Assembly (NCBI GenBank): GCA_029261675.1
Contig: JAJDBA010000131.1
Span: 1-7,341 of the forward strand
Source of the DNA: Nitrospinaceae bacterium
GTDB taxonomy: Bacteria; Nitrospinota; Nitrospinia; Nitrospinales; VA-1
DNA length: 7,341 nucleotides
Reading direction: 5' to 3'
A program made the translations under genes and the position numbers. Each line of letters starts with the position of its first letter. Position 1 is the stretch's first letter. This document shows, piece after piece, positions 1 through 6,209 of the stretch. The notes under the pieces are model-generated. The model did no database searches and was not told the origin of the DNA. It saw only the letters and a program-made list of their open reading frames with translations.

Positions 1-497
1 GGTCTGGACCTCGGTGTGGTATCGGCGAGATCACTTTACCCGCAAACGAACCCGGTAGCTCAATCATGCCTGGCAAGGTGAACCCGACACAGTCGGAAGC
101 AATGACCATGGTAGCTGCGCAGGTAATCGGCAATGATACCGCGATCAACGTTGGTGGCTCATCGGGAAATTTTGAGCTAAACGAATTCAAGCCAGTAATG
201 ATTTATAACTTGTTGCAATCCATTCGTCTTCTCGCCGATTCATGCAAGTCGTTCAACGATCATTGTGTCGTTGGAATCGAGCCAAACAAAGTGCAAATTG
301 AAAAACACCTCAATGGATCGCTCATGTTGGTCACCGCACTCAATCCGCATATTGGTTACGACAATGCCGCAAAGGTTGCTAAAAAAGCGTATCAGGAAAA
401 TACGACTTTGAAAGAATCTGCCGTGGCATTGGGATTGTTGACTGCTGAAGAGTTCGATGAAAAAGTAAGGCCAGAAAAAATGACAGGGCCAAAATAG
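1..497 (+). CDS. fumC: Class II fumarate hydratase, C-terminal part (5' end outside window)
   Basis: Class II fumarase interconverts fumarate and L-malate in the TCA cycle, as a soluble iron-independent homotetramer. The reading frame is open from base 3, so the gene enters from the left edge; 164 residues are visible and the stop is TAG at 495-497. The sequence begins SGPRCGIGEI and runs into the family signature GSSIMPGKVN (Met codon at 66), the flexible loop that carries the catalytic serine in fumarase/aspartase enzymes. The following PTQSEAMTMV and the AQVIGND stretch favour fumarase over aspartase, argininosuccinate lyase or adenylosuccinate lyase. The C-terminal domain (LNPHIGYDNAAKVAKKA, then LGLLTAEEFDE) is complete. 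The ATG at 66 is internal to the signature and is not a start. Nothing looks broken. Confidence 0.95.
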   Translation, partial: SGPRCGIGEITLPANEPGSSIMPGKVNPTQSEAMTMVAAQVIGNDTAINVGGSSGNFELNEFKPVMIYNLLQSIRLLADSCKSFNDHCVVGIEPNKVQIEKHLNGSLMLVTALNPHIGYDNAAKVAKKAYQENTTLKESAVALGLLTAEEFDEKVRPEKMTGPK

Positions 498-532
498 TTG
501 GGCATATAAGGCGACTAGATTAGGGGATATGT

Positions 533-616
533 ATGTTTCAAAGCTGGGAACATTTTATTGGCATGGTAGTCATGCTGGCAATCATCCTCCCGATCATTTT
601 TAAGAAGATGTATTAA
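533..616 (+). CDS. Predicted 27-residue single-span membrane microprotein
   Basis: A short frame starting at ATG 533 encodes MFQSWEHFIG, then a strongly hydrophobic stretch (VVMLAIILPIIF, residues 12-23), and ends in KKMY before TAA. A purine-rich GGGG (523-526) sits six bases before the ATG, a sensible Shine-Dalgarno position. A hydrophobic segment followed by a basic tail is what a tiny inner-membrane protein looks like, with the C-terminal lysines probably on the cytoplasmic side. It starts 35 bases after fumC and ends 34 bases before the AsmA-like gene, on the same strand, so it may be co-transcribed with either. A second ATG four bases upstream (529) opens another frame (25 residues, His-rich, no membrane segment) and is less convincing. 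I do not recognise the family. The call rests on the hydrophobic pattern and the ribosome site only. Confidence 0.45.
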   Translation: MFQSWEHFIGMVVMLAIILPIIFKKMY

Positions 617-650
617 AAATGAAAAAGAATAACTTTAAAGAGGTTTCAAT

Positions 651-1460
651 ATGAAGAAATTTATAATTATTGGTGGGGTATTGGGAGTTGTCGGTGTGAT
701 GTTGGCGTTCCTTCTATTCTCATCGCTCGACTCTATCATCACCGAAGCCGTTGAGCATTTTGGTTCTGAAATTACGAAGACAGAAGTCAGCCTGGATAAA
801 ACGGTGATATCAGCGACCACGGGGAAAGGTTCATTACATGGTCTGAAGGTGACGAATCCGAAACCTTTTAAGACCCCTAGTGCATTCGAGTTTTCAGAAG
901 TCAGTCTGACTCTTGATATAGCCAGTGTCACAAAAGATACGGTAGTGATAAAAGAAATTGTTATAGCGGGCCCAGAAATCACCTACGAAGTGGGTGCCAA
1001 TGGCAGTAATATCGATGCGATCAAACGAAATGTCGATTCTTATTCAACACCTTCAAAAACGGATCCTTATGAAAAAAAGGAAGTGGAAGAATCGTCTGAT
1101 AAAAAGCAGAAAAAACTCATTATCGAGAAGCTCATTGTTCGTGATGGCAAGATCAACGTCAGCGCTTCTTTCTTGAATGGCAAGGCTTTGTCAGTGAGTC
1201 TGCCAGGTTTGACCTTGAATGATATAGGGAAAGATAAGGGCGGTGCTACCCCTGGAGAAGTCACAAATAAAATTATCACCTCTCTCCGGCAGAATATCGA
1301 TAAAGCCGTCGGCACTCTTGGTCTCGATCAAGCGAAAAAAGCCATTGAAGGAGTCGCAAAAGATCTAAAAGGGCAACTTGAAAAAGGCATTGGCGATCCT
1401 GAAAAACTTCTGGATGGGAAAGCTGAAGATATTGGCAACGCCGTAAAAGGCCTCTTCTAG
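651..1460 (+). CDS. Membrane-anchored AsmA-like (AsmA/DUF748-type) protein
   Basis: The 269-residue protein starts with MKK and a hydrophobic segment at about residues 4-24 with no obvious cleavage site, so it is probably an N-terminally anchored inner-membrane protein with the rest in the periplasm. Residues ~45-120 show alternating beta-strand patterns (KGSLHGLKVTNPKPF, FSEVSLTLDIASV, VVIKEIVIAGPEITYE, then an SNIDAIKRN helix). A second strand-rich block follows (LIIEKLIVRDGKINVSA). These are the recurring phrases of AsmA-like proteins, linked in other bacteria to lipid transport and envelope homeostasis. A charged Lys/Glu-rich linker (about 137-157) separates the blocks. The last ~60 residues look like amphipathic helices (KAIEGVAKDLKGQLEKGIG and onward). 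The start is supported by AAAGAGG at 637-643, seven bases upstream. The match is by pattern only and the exact role is unknown. It is short compared with full AsmA proteins. Confidence 0.6.
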   Translation: MKKFIIIGGVLGVVGVMLAFLLFSSLDSIITEAVEHFGSEITKTEVSLDKTVISATTGKGSLHGLKVTNPKPFKTPSAFEFSEVSLTLDIASVTKDTVVIKEIVIAGPEITYEVGANGSNIDAIKRNVDSYSTPSKTDPYEKKEVEESSDKKQKKLIIEKLIVRDGKINVSASFLNGKALSVSLPGLTLNDIGKDKGGATPGEVTNKIITSLRQNIDKAVGTLGLDQAKKAIEGVAKDLKGQLEKGIGDPEKLLDGKAEDIGNAVKGLF

Positions 1461-1477
1461 CGGCGAACCGCCGCTGG
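1457..1477 (+). other. GC-rich hairpin overlapping the stop of the AsmA-like gene
   Basis: AGCGGCG (1459-1465) pairs perfectly with CGCCGCT (1469-1475) around a three-base loop, extended by a T-G and a C-G pair. It lies across the TAG stop codon (1458-1460). There is no T-run behind it, so it is not a classical intrinsic terminator. It could stabilise the mRNA 3' end or help stop transcription. Confidence 0.35.
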
Positions 1478-1501
1478 TGATAGGTCATGGCGGTTGTGAA
1501 C

Positions 1502-1549
1502 GAACAGGAATTGTTTTGCTTCTAGAAAAGGAGTAAAGCTTTCCTGTTC
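1502..1549. repeat. 9-bp inverted repeat in the convergent intergenic region
   Basis: GAACAGGAA (1502-1510) is the exact reverse complement of TTCCTGTTC (1541-1549), with 30 bases between. The long loop makes it a weak transcript hairpin. It might be a protein-binding inverted repeat or chance. There is no other support. Confidence 0.25.
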
Positions 1550-1590
1550 ACATGCTTGAAGAGTATTTCTGGGAAATAGGGAATTGACCT

Positions 1591-1618
1591 ATTACCTCCC
1601 TCGCTAGAGGGAGGTAGT
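1591..1618. terminator. Strong hairpin between convergent genes, possible bidirectional terminator
   Basis: TACCTCCCTC (1593-1602) pairs with GAGGGAGGTA (1607-1616), a perfect 10-bp stem with a GCTA loop, extended by a T-G and an A-T pair. It sits between the ends of the + strand AsmA-like gene and the - strand EF-hand gene, ending ten bases from the latter's stop. Neither side has a proper T-run, so Rho-independent termination would be inefficient. Position and stem strength are the reasons for the call. Confidence 0.45.
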
Positions 1619-1627
1619 TGTGATGAT

Positions 1628-2119
1628 TTAAATGATTGTTGAAATTTGTGAGGTCAAGTCTTCAGGGGCTACACCTGTTATGCCTGCTGAAGTGAAAATT
1701 TCATTCACCCGCGACTCAACCAACGCATCGAGGTTGGTGGTGTCACGTAGGAGTGAATTCAGTGAATTATCCTGAGATGTTTGATTGCTCAAGAAATCTA
1801 CGATGCTACCTGTGTTAATTCCTGATTGTTCAAAAATACTTTGTAGTTGACTCAATAACTGTTCCGGATTCCTGCCGCCTTGTGCCTGGCGAAACGCTTG
1901 CAATTCCGTTTGCGTCAGTTCACCGTTTCCATCCGTGTCAATGGACTCAAAATTATCGATTAATTTTTGTCCCTGTCCTGTTTTTTCTGCTCGGACTTGA
2001 ACTTCGTTTTTATCTAGCCCACCGGATTCATTCGTGTCTGCTAGTTTAAAATTTTGCTGTGTTCGTTGGGTAAGCTTGTTTAAGACGCTTTGTCCTATGC
2101 TACCAGTTCCTTCAACCAT
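1628..2119 (-). CDS. Small EF-hand calcium-binding protein
   Basis: The 163-residue protein carries two canonical 12-residue EF-hand loops: DTNESGGLDKNE (residues 28-39; ligands D28, N30, S32, G34 by backbone, D36, E39) and DTDGNGELTQTE (61-72; D61, D63, N65, E67, T69, E72). Their 33-residue spacing is right for a paired EF-hand domain. No signal peptide or membrane segment is visible, so a cytoplasmic Ca2+ buffer or sensor is the simplest reading. The C-terminal half (Gln/Asn/Ser-rich, about 80-163) has no recognised domain. The frame extends upstream to an ATG at 2164, but GGAGG (2128-2132) lies eight bases before the ATG at 2119 and the upstream ATG has no good site, so 2119 is preferred. 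It is convergent with the AsmA-like gene and follows nadA on the same strand after a 189-base gap that holds a likely promoter. The substrate or partner is unknown. Confidence 0.75.
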   Translation of the reverse strand: MVEGTGSIGQSVLNKLTQRTQQNFKLADTNESGGLDKNEVQVRAEKTGQGQKLIDNFESIDTDGNGELTQTELQAFRQAQGGRNPEQLLSQLQSIFEQSGINTGSIVDFLSNQTSQDNSLNSLLRDTTNLDALVESRVNEIFTSAGITGVAPEDLTSQISTII

Positions 2120-2205
2120 TGAGTCATCCTCCACCGAAAAGATGTTTAAATGCGGGCTATCCATGCCCTGTATTATCTTATCGGCGGTTGAAAAAAATGA
2201 CTTAA

Positions 2206-2228
2206 GCCTTTATTTGAAAGGCATTATA
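2206..2228 (-). promoter_or_regulatory. Possible promoter of the EF-hand gene, with a start-site hairpin
   Basis: Read on the - strand, a perfect -10 hexamer TATAAT lies at 2228-2223, about 104 bases before the preferred EF-hand start codon. No convincing -35 box is present at 17 bases. Directly behind it GCCTTT (2222-2217) and AAAGGC (2211-2206) form a 6-bp hairpin with a five-base loop, followed eight bases later by seven Ts (2197-2191). The hairpin plus T-run could instead be a weak terminator for the nadA operon. The two readings compete and I cannot decide. The rest of the 2120-2308 gap shows nothing else. Confidence 0.35.
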
Positions 2229-2308
2229 GACCTCGAAAAAACAAGGGGTTTGTGACAGGGCGGGGATACTAGAAAGTCTATTTTTAGGCTTGCAGGTGTT
2301 GATTCATG

Positions 2309-3325
2309 CTAGTGGTCGGAGTAGTCAAACATGCGATTCACGCATTGTAGGGCACGTTTTTGCGTTTCTGGGGCTATTTCGATGATGTTTTGTGGACTTG
2401 GGTTTTCGAGGACGTTCAATATGTCTTCCAAGGAATTGGATTTCATATATTTGCACATCGTGCAACTGCCTGCGAAAGTTTTCTGGGGGAATTCGGATTG
2501 CAGGACTCCGGTCAACCCACACTCAGTGAGCAGGAAGAAAGAGTCTCGTTCAGATTCGCGTACATGGTTGAGCATCTGGCTGGTGCTACCGACATAGTCA
2601 GCTTTGTTGACTACCGCTGAACTGCACTCGGGGTGGACAAGAATTTCGACATCTTCAAAATTTCGTCGCACCTGATCGATACTTTCAGGTTGATATTCTT
2701 CGTGGACGTAGCAGGTTCCATCCCATAGCTCTATATTTTTATTAACGCCCTTTGCTTTAAGATTTTGGATTACGTTTTCCCCCATCAATTTGTCAGGGAG
2801 AAAATAAATTTTATCATTCGGTATTTTTTCTATGATTTTATAAACATTGGACGATGTGACGCAAACATCGCATTGCGCTTTTACCGCTGCGGTGGTGTTG
2901 ATGTAGCAGACAAAAGTATGATCGGGAAACTGTTGCCGTAATTTAATAACATCGGATTCGGTGATACCGTCGGCTAGTGAACAACCTCCATTCGGATTTG
3001 GGTCGAGCACTATTTTTTCGGGATTGAGTATTTTAGCGGTCTCTGCCATGAACCTCACTGCGGAAAAAACGATGACATCGGCATCGGATTCTTTTGCATT
3101 CTTAGACAGCCCGTATGAGTCCCCTGTAAAATCGGCAACGCTGTAAAAAATTTGCGGCGCAACATAATTGTGCACCAGGATAATGGCATTTTTTTCGCGC
3201 TTGAGTTTTTCAATGCGCTCAATAGTTGGGAGCAGCAGTTCACAGTTCTCTTTTGTGAACTGGCAAATGGGATTGCCAACATGGATATCTTTGAGTTTTT
3301 CGTAGAGTTGTTCTGCGCTGACCAT
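2309..3325 (-). CDS. nadA: Quinolinate synthase (NadA)
   Basis: NadA condenses iminoaspartate with dihydroxyacetone phosphate to quinolinate in NAD biosynthesis, using an oxygen-sensitive [4Fe-4S] cluster. The 338-residue protein shows the family's three repeated sub-domains and the expected cluster cysteines: C115 in PNGGC, C205 in WDGTCYVHE, and C291 in SCTMCKYMKSN, with spacings of 90 and 86 close to those of characterised NadA. Other landmarks are VHNYVAPQI (51-59), CYINTTAAVKAQCD (140-153) and HPECSSAVV (231-239) with VGSTSQM. The frame runs upstream to 3412, but those 29 residues overlap the HIT gene and are not NadA-like. The ATG at 3325 begins with MVSAEQLYEK and leaves four bases after the HIT stop. 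The ribosome site is weak (CAGG), consistent with coupling to the upstream gene. It is the last gene of the operon. No nadB or nadC is in the window. Confidence 0.95.
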   Translation of the reverse strand: MVSAEQLYEKLKDIHVGNPICQFTKENCELLLPTIERIEKLKREKNAIILVHNYVAPQIFYSVADFTGDSYGLSKNAKESDADVIVFSAVRFMAETAKILNPEKIVLDPNPNGGCSLADGITESDVIKLRQQFPDHTFVCYINTTAAVKAQCDVCVTSSNVYKIIEKIPNDKIYFLPDKLMGENVIQNLKAKGVNKNIELWDGTCYVHEEYQPESIDQVRRNFEDVEILVHPECSSAVVNKADYVGSTSQMLNHVRESERDSFFLLTECGLTGVLQSEFPQKTFAGSCTMCKYMKSNSLEDILNVLENPSPQNIIEIAPETQKRALQCVNRMFDYSDH

Positions 3326-3329
3326 GAGT

Positions 3330-3677
3330 TTAGCCTGGCGGCCATTGCATAGGGCGACCGCCCAAAAGGTGAAAATGAATATGGAAAACGGATTGTCCGG
3401 CTCCTTCTCCACAGTTTACCACAAGCCGATAGCCAGATTTGTCCAGTCCTCGTTCTATTGCTAATTGATTGGCAACAGAGATGATAGAGCCTATTACTTC
3501 ATGGTCGGCTTTTTCTACATCCAACAAAGTGGCGTGGTGGGCACGCGGGACAATCAGAATATGAGTGGGTGCTTGGGGATTGATATCGTTAAAAGCAAAC
3601 AACGTGTCAGACTCATAAACCTTTTCTGATGGAATAGACCCGGCGCTGATTTTGCAAAACAGACAATCGCTATTCAT
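3330..3677 (-). CDS. HIT-family (HinT-like) nucleotide phosphoramidate hydrolase
   Basis: HinT-type proteins hydrolyse AMP-lysine and related nucleoside phosphoramidates, acting as small cytoplasmic homodimers. The 115-residue protein has the histidine triad H99-I-H101-F-H103-L-L followed by GGRPMQWPPG, the classic HinT ending; H101 is the expected nucleophile. The N-terminus CLFCKISAGSIPSEKVYESD and the NPQAPTHILIVPRAHH segment (33-48) are equally typical. Two N-terminal cysteines (C5, C8) could bind zinc, as in some family members. The frame is open up to 3752, but those residues lie inside pafA and are not HIT-like. ATG at 3677 (or the adjacent one at 3680) is chosen by homology. AAAGGG precedes it within pafA, four bases from the 3677 ATG. 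It overlaps the pafA stop by eight bases and precedes nadA by four, so it is translationally coupled. Confidence 0.93.
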   Translation of the reverse strand: MNSDCLFCKISAGSIPSEKVYESDTLFAFNDINPQAPTHILIVPRAHHATLLDVEKADHEVIGSIISVANQLAIERGLDKSGYRLVVNCGEGAGQSVFHIHFHLLGGRPMQWPPG

Positions 3678-5184
3678 CATGCCCTTTCTTGTGCGATTCT
3701 CGAAAGGGTTTATCTTCTGCATTTTCACTAGCAGGTGAATAACCAGATTCAAATTGTTTCATATGCTCGATGACATCTTCTTTGTAGGTAATAAATGGAT
3801 CAAGCATCAGAAAAGGATCATCCGTTTTGTTGAGACGGAATCCAATCCAGTCGATCAGGTAGCTCATATGCGAGTGTTTGTTGATCAACAGTTTGATGAG
3901 TTCACCACGGCCTTGGGCGCGGGTTCCACGTGGCGGATTGAACTTTGCATGATCTACTGCGGCATCTGTGGTTTTGCGATAGCCATCGCCACTAGCTTCT
4001 AATCCCCAAAACAAACCGCTTTCTTTATTTAGGTTGTGGTATTCGAGATCGAGACTTTTTAGCCAAGGGTCGTGCCAGTCCAGGTTTTCTTCATTTTTAA
4101 ATTCGCTGAGCATCCAATATTTGCTGGCCCAATCCACCCGACCTAATACCGCTTCGGGTCCTTTCGGCAGGTCGGTTAATACCGATTCCCAATTTTCAAG
4201 TATCCAGTCTGTTTCTGCGTTTGTCCCGGCGAGATGTTTTTTACAGGTGTCCAGCATATCAAGCTGCAATTCCAGTGCGGTAGATTGGGCACCGGAAGCG
4301 AGGGTCACATTCCACTTGAATTCTTGATCGCGTGAAATAGAACGCATGGACTGAACGGAATCAGCAAGGATCCATTCTTTTTTTGCTACACCCAGTTGCA
4401 TGATTTCAAGTATCAGAGTGGTGGTGCCCATTTTCATGGCCGTAGCAAACTCGCTCATAGTGGAGTCGCCAACGAGAAGATGAATGCGTCGGTATTTGCT
4501 GGGGTCGGACAACGGCTCATCGCGAGTGTTTACGATGGCGCGGTTGTATTGTACCCATCGATAAAATTCGTTGGGAATATGATCCGCACGTTGCGAAATC
4601 TGAAAATCAACTTGTTCGTCTGGAACCTCTTGTGGCGAGACACCATCCCAATCGCGAAACGGATGTGGATCACAGGAGCCAATTCTCCCGGCTCCACAAT
4701 AGATTTGTCGTGTCGTCAAAAATGAAGATAACAGTTTCAGGTTTTCGCGTTCATCGAAGGGGAAGCCTCGCCCGACGAGATAATTTTCATGGCATCCGAA
4801 CGTTGCGTTGGTTTCCAGATCAACATTGTTTTTTATGAACGACACATTATCGGCCCAGCCTAATTCTTCCACAGCTTCCTGAATAAGCGTATCGCCTGCA
4901 CGGTCGAAGGTGATGAGGTCGACAAGGTTGGAACATTCCGGTGATGCGTATTCCAGATGCCCCATGTCCAGATAAAGCCTGCCTCCATTAAGCAGGAAGC
5001 CACCATTACCGGGGGGTTCGTCGTTGGCGCGATAATGTAGATCGAGAACGCCAAGATTTTTAGAAAAGATATGGTTCTTTATCTTGTTGGCAATCTCCAT
5101 GGGGTCGAGACGAAAGTCATTGTCATTATTGTCTTTAACCAGCAGACCATATTCCGTTTCGATTCCAAAAATTCTTTTTTTCAT
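3670..5184 (-). CDS. pafA: PafA-type ligase for the Pup/UBact modifier
   Basis: PafA uses ATP to phosphorylate the modifier's C-terminal glutamate and joins it to lysine side chains of target proteins. The 504-residue protein belongs to the glutamine-synthetase-like Pup ligase/deamidase family: GIETEYG at 7-13 (E9 and E11 expected in Mg-ATP binding), LYLDMGHLEYASPEC at 70-84 with D73 as the expected catalytic base, KNNVDLETNATFGCHENYL (118-136), INTRDEP-type VNTRDEP (218-224), GDSTMSE (239-245) and PPRGTRAQGRGE (417-428). The Cys in FGCHENYL and GDSxMSE fit PafA; Dop usually has a small residue there and a different GD segment. It is longer than mycobacterial PafA (452): about 16 extra residues before D73, an insertion near 168-194, and a hydrophilic tail after about 476. 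It starts nine bases after prcB without a clear ribosome site and overlaps the HIT gene by eight bases. Confidence 0.92.
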   Translation of the reverse strand: MKKRIFGIETEYGLLVKDNNDNDFRLDPMEIANKIKNHIFSKNLGVLDLHYRANDEPPGNGGFLLNGGRLYLDMGHLEYASPECSNLVDLITFDRAGDTLIQEAVEELGWADNVSFIKNNVDLETNATFGCHENYLVGRGFPFDERENLKLLSSFLTTRQIYCGAGRIGSCDPHPFRDWDGVSPQEVPDEQVDFQISQRADHIPNEFYRWVQYNRAIVNTRDEPLSDPSKYRRIHLLVGDSTMSEFATAMKMGTTTLILEIMQLGVAKKEWILADSVQSMRSISRDQEFKWNVTLASGAQSTALELQLDMLDTCKKHLAGTNAETDWILENWESVLTDLPKGPEAVLGRVDWASKYWMLSEFKNEENLDWHDPWLKSLDLEYHNLNKESGLFWGLEASGDGYRKTTDAAVDHAKFNPPRGTRAQGRGELIKLLINKHSHMSYLIDWIGFRLNKTDDPFLMLDPFITYKEDVIEHMKQFESGYSPASENAEDKPFRESHKKGHDE

Positions 5185-5193
5185 AGATTATTT

Positions 5194-5994
5194 TTAACCG
5201 CGTTCCGTGGAGGTCTTGAAAATTTTCGCGGTTTCATCGTCACCTAAAAATCGGTATCCCTCCTCAGTGAGGGTTGCGAGAGTGGGGAAAATATCATCTT
5301 CTGGTCGAGCCTGGCCTGTAGCGGAATCAAATAAAGCTGCGGTTTGAAGAAGTCGAATAGCTAGAGTCATAGCCTGTTCACGGGTTCTTTCTGCAAGCGG
5401 TTTTTCTCCCCATAGATCTTCGTGTTCGAGAATGCCGCGAATAATTTGTGATCCCGATCCGGTTGCGGTGTGGGTGCGAATTTGAAAGTCAGCTCCCAGC
5501 ATATCGTAAAAATGAATTCTGGATTTTTTTATGGCTGGGTCGTAGATCGCGAATATGGGACTGACCACGCCCAGTCCTTGAACTGCCATGCCAACGTTTT
5601 CTTTTAAAAGTTTAGAGAGAGCGCGAATTTTACCTTCGGTACTCATTGATTGTAGTTGAGACCGTCGATAATACTCAAAGTTATGGGAAAGAACTCGAGC
5701 CATTTCAAAAGCCGTTGCTGGCACACCTGCAATCGCCATCAGAGTATGGCTGTCAATGGGGATAACCTTATCGCATAATTCATACATGATGCTATTGCCT
5801 GCAGTGGCCCGCCGGTCACCGGCAACGAGAACGCCGTCTTTAAAATGAAATGCAAGAACGGTGGTTCCCTGTGGCACCGTGAATCCGTTTTGCTTTGCAG
5901 CACCTTCGATTTTTGCATGCCAGCGATAACCGGAATTTTCCAACAACTCAAAAAATTCCCCTGCGGATGTATTGGGTTCGGATTGAAATTTCAT
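5194..5994 (-). CDS. prcB: 20S proteasome beta subunit, catalytic (PrcB)
   Basis: This is the proteolytic subunit of the bacterial 20S proteasome, made as a 266-residue precursor. A 43-residue propeptide precedes the autocleavage site PQG|TTVLAFHF, leaving a mature 223-residue chain with Thr1 (T44). Counting from Thr1, D17 (in VAGDRRAT) and K33 (in ELCDKVIPI) fall exactly where the mechanism needs them. The supporting GSGS (S180 of the precursor) and DSATG (223-227) motifs are also present. The start ATG overlaps the ubact stop in an ATGA junction and has no Shine-Dalgarno of its own, so translation is probably coupled to ubact. The gene ends nine bases before pafA. Expected partner: PrcA, forming alpha7-beta7-beta7-alpha7 rings in the cytoplasm. 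The relation to the second beta subunit at the right edge is open. Confidence 0.96.
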   Translation of the reverse strand: MKFQSEPNTSAGEFFELLENSGYRWHAKIEGAAKQNGFTVPQGTTVLAFHFKDGVLVAGDRRATAGNSIMYELCDKVIPIDSHTLMAIAGVPATAFEMARVLSHNFEYYRRSQLQSMSTEGKIRALSKLLKENVGMAVQGLGVVSPIFAIYDPAIKKSRIHFYDMLGADFQIRTHTATGSGSQIIRGILEHEDLWGEKPLAERTREQAMTLAIRLLQTAALFDSATGQARPEDDIFPTLATLTEEGYRFLGDDETAKIFKTSTERG

Positions 5995-6167
5995 TGGCCA
6001 GTTCGTTGCTTGTATTTTTCGGATTGTTTCGGGTCAACTTTTTTCATACGCTTGAGCAAATTGTCTCTTCCGGGTCGAGAAGTATCGGGGCTGGAGGGCC
6101 CTGACTTATCACGATCTGGACTGGATTCTTTTTTTTCTTCCCTTCTTAAGGGATCGTTCATTTCCAT
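5991..6167 (-). CDS. ubact: Prokaryotic ubiquitin-like modifier, UBact type (Pup homologue)
   Basis: This 58-residue protein is the small modifier that PafA attaches to proteins destined for the proteasome. It is highly charged and Pro/Ser-rich in the first half (MEMNDPLRREEKKE, then SSPDTSRPGRDN), so probably disordered. The conserved-looking second half reads NLLKRMKKVDPKQ (36-48) and ends in KYKQRTGQ. The RTG(Q/E) ending, rather than actinobacterial GGQ/GGE, is the hallmark of UBact from Gram-negative phyla. The final Gln must be deamidated to Glu (by Dop) before ligation. There are ten lysines. ATG 6167 is chosen because AGGAG (6176-6180) is eight bases upstream; the ATG at 6172 leads to a stop after four codons, and ATG 6161 is in frame but too far from the site. 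It lies between prcA (42-base gap) and prcB (4-base overlap). Confidence 0.93.
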   Translation of the reverse strand: MEMNDPLRREEKKESSPDRDKSGPSSPDTSRPGRDNLLKRMKKVDPKQSEKYKQRTGQ

Positions 6168-6175
6168 CTCATTGG

Positions 6176-6180
6176 CTCCT
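6176..6180 (-). promoter_or_regulatory. Ribosome binding site of ubact
   Basis: AGGAG on the - strand, eight bases before the ATG at 6167. It is the only clear Shine-Dalgarno between the prcA start and the HIT gene, which fits strong independent translation of the modifier and coupled translation of prcB and pafA after it. Confidence 0.75.
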
Positions 6181-6209
6181 GTTTTGTTCTTCTATTGTAT
6201 ATAGAATAA

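Noticed and set aside
2120..2164. EF-hand protein starting at 2164
   Set aside because: No good ribosome site there, whereas GGAGG is correctly spaced before the ATG at 2119.
2231..2308. Intrinsic terminator directly after nadA
   Set aside because: Only a 4-bp TAGA/TCTA pairing and a poorly placed T-run were found. No convincing stem.
3326..3412. N-terminal extension of NadA starting at 3412
   Set aside because: These 29 residues overlap the end of the HIT gene, which encodes its conserved histidine triad there, and do not resemble NadA. ATG 3325 is the sensible start.
3678..3752. Longer HIT protein starting at 3752
   Set aside because: The extra residues lie in the pafA coding region and are not HIT-like. 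The family normally begins just before the CLFCKI segment.
3670..5184. Reading the ligase gene as Dop (deamidase/depupylase)
   Set aside because: FGCHENYL, GDSTMSE and the MKKRIFGIETEYG start fit PafA better. The region before D73 is shorter than a full Dop loop.
5845..6204. 119-codon + strand frame across prcB start and ubact
   Set aside because: It is antisense to two well-supported genes, has no recognisable protein features, and is Phe/Ser/Leu-rich as expected of a shadow frame.
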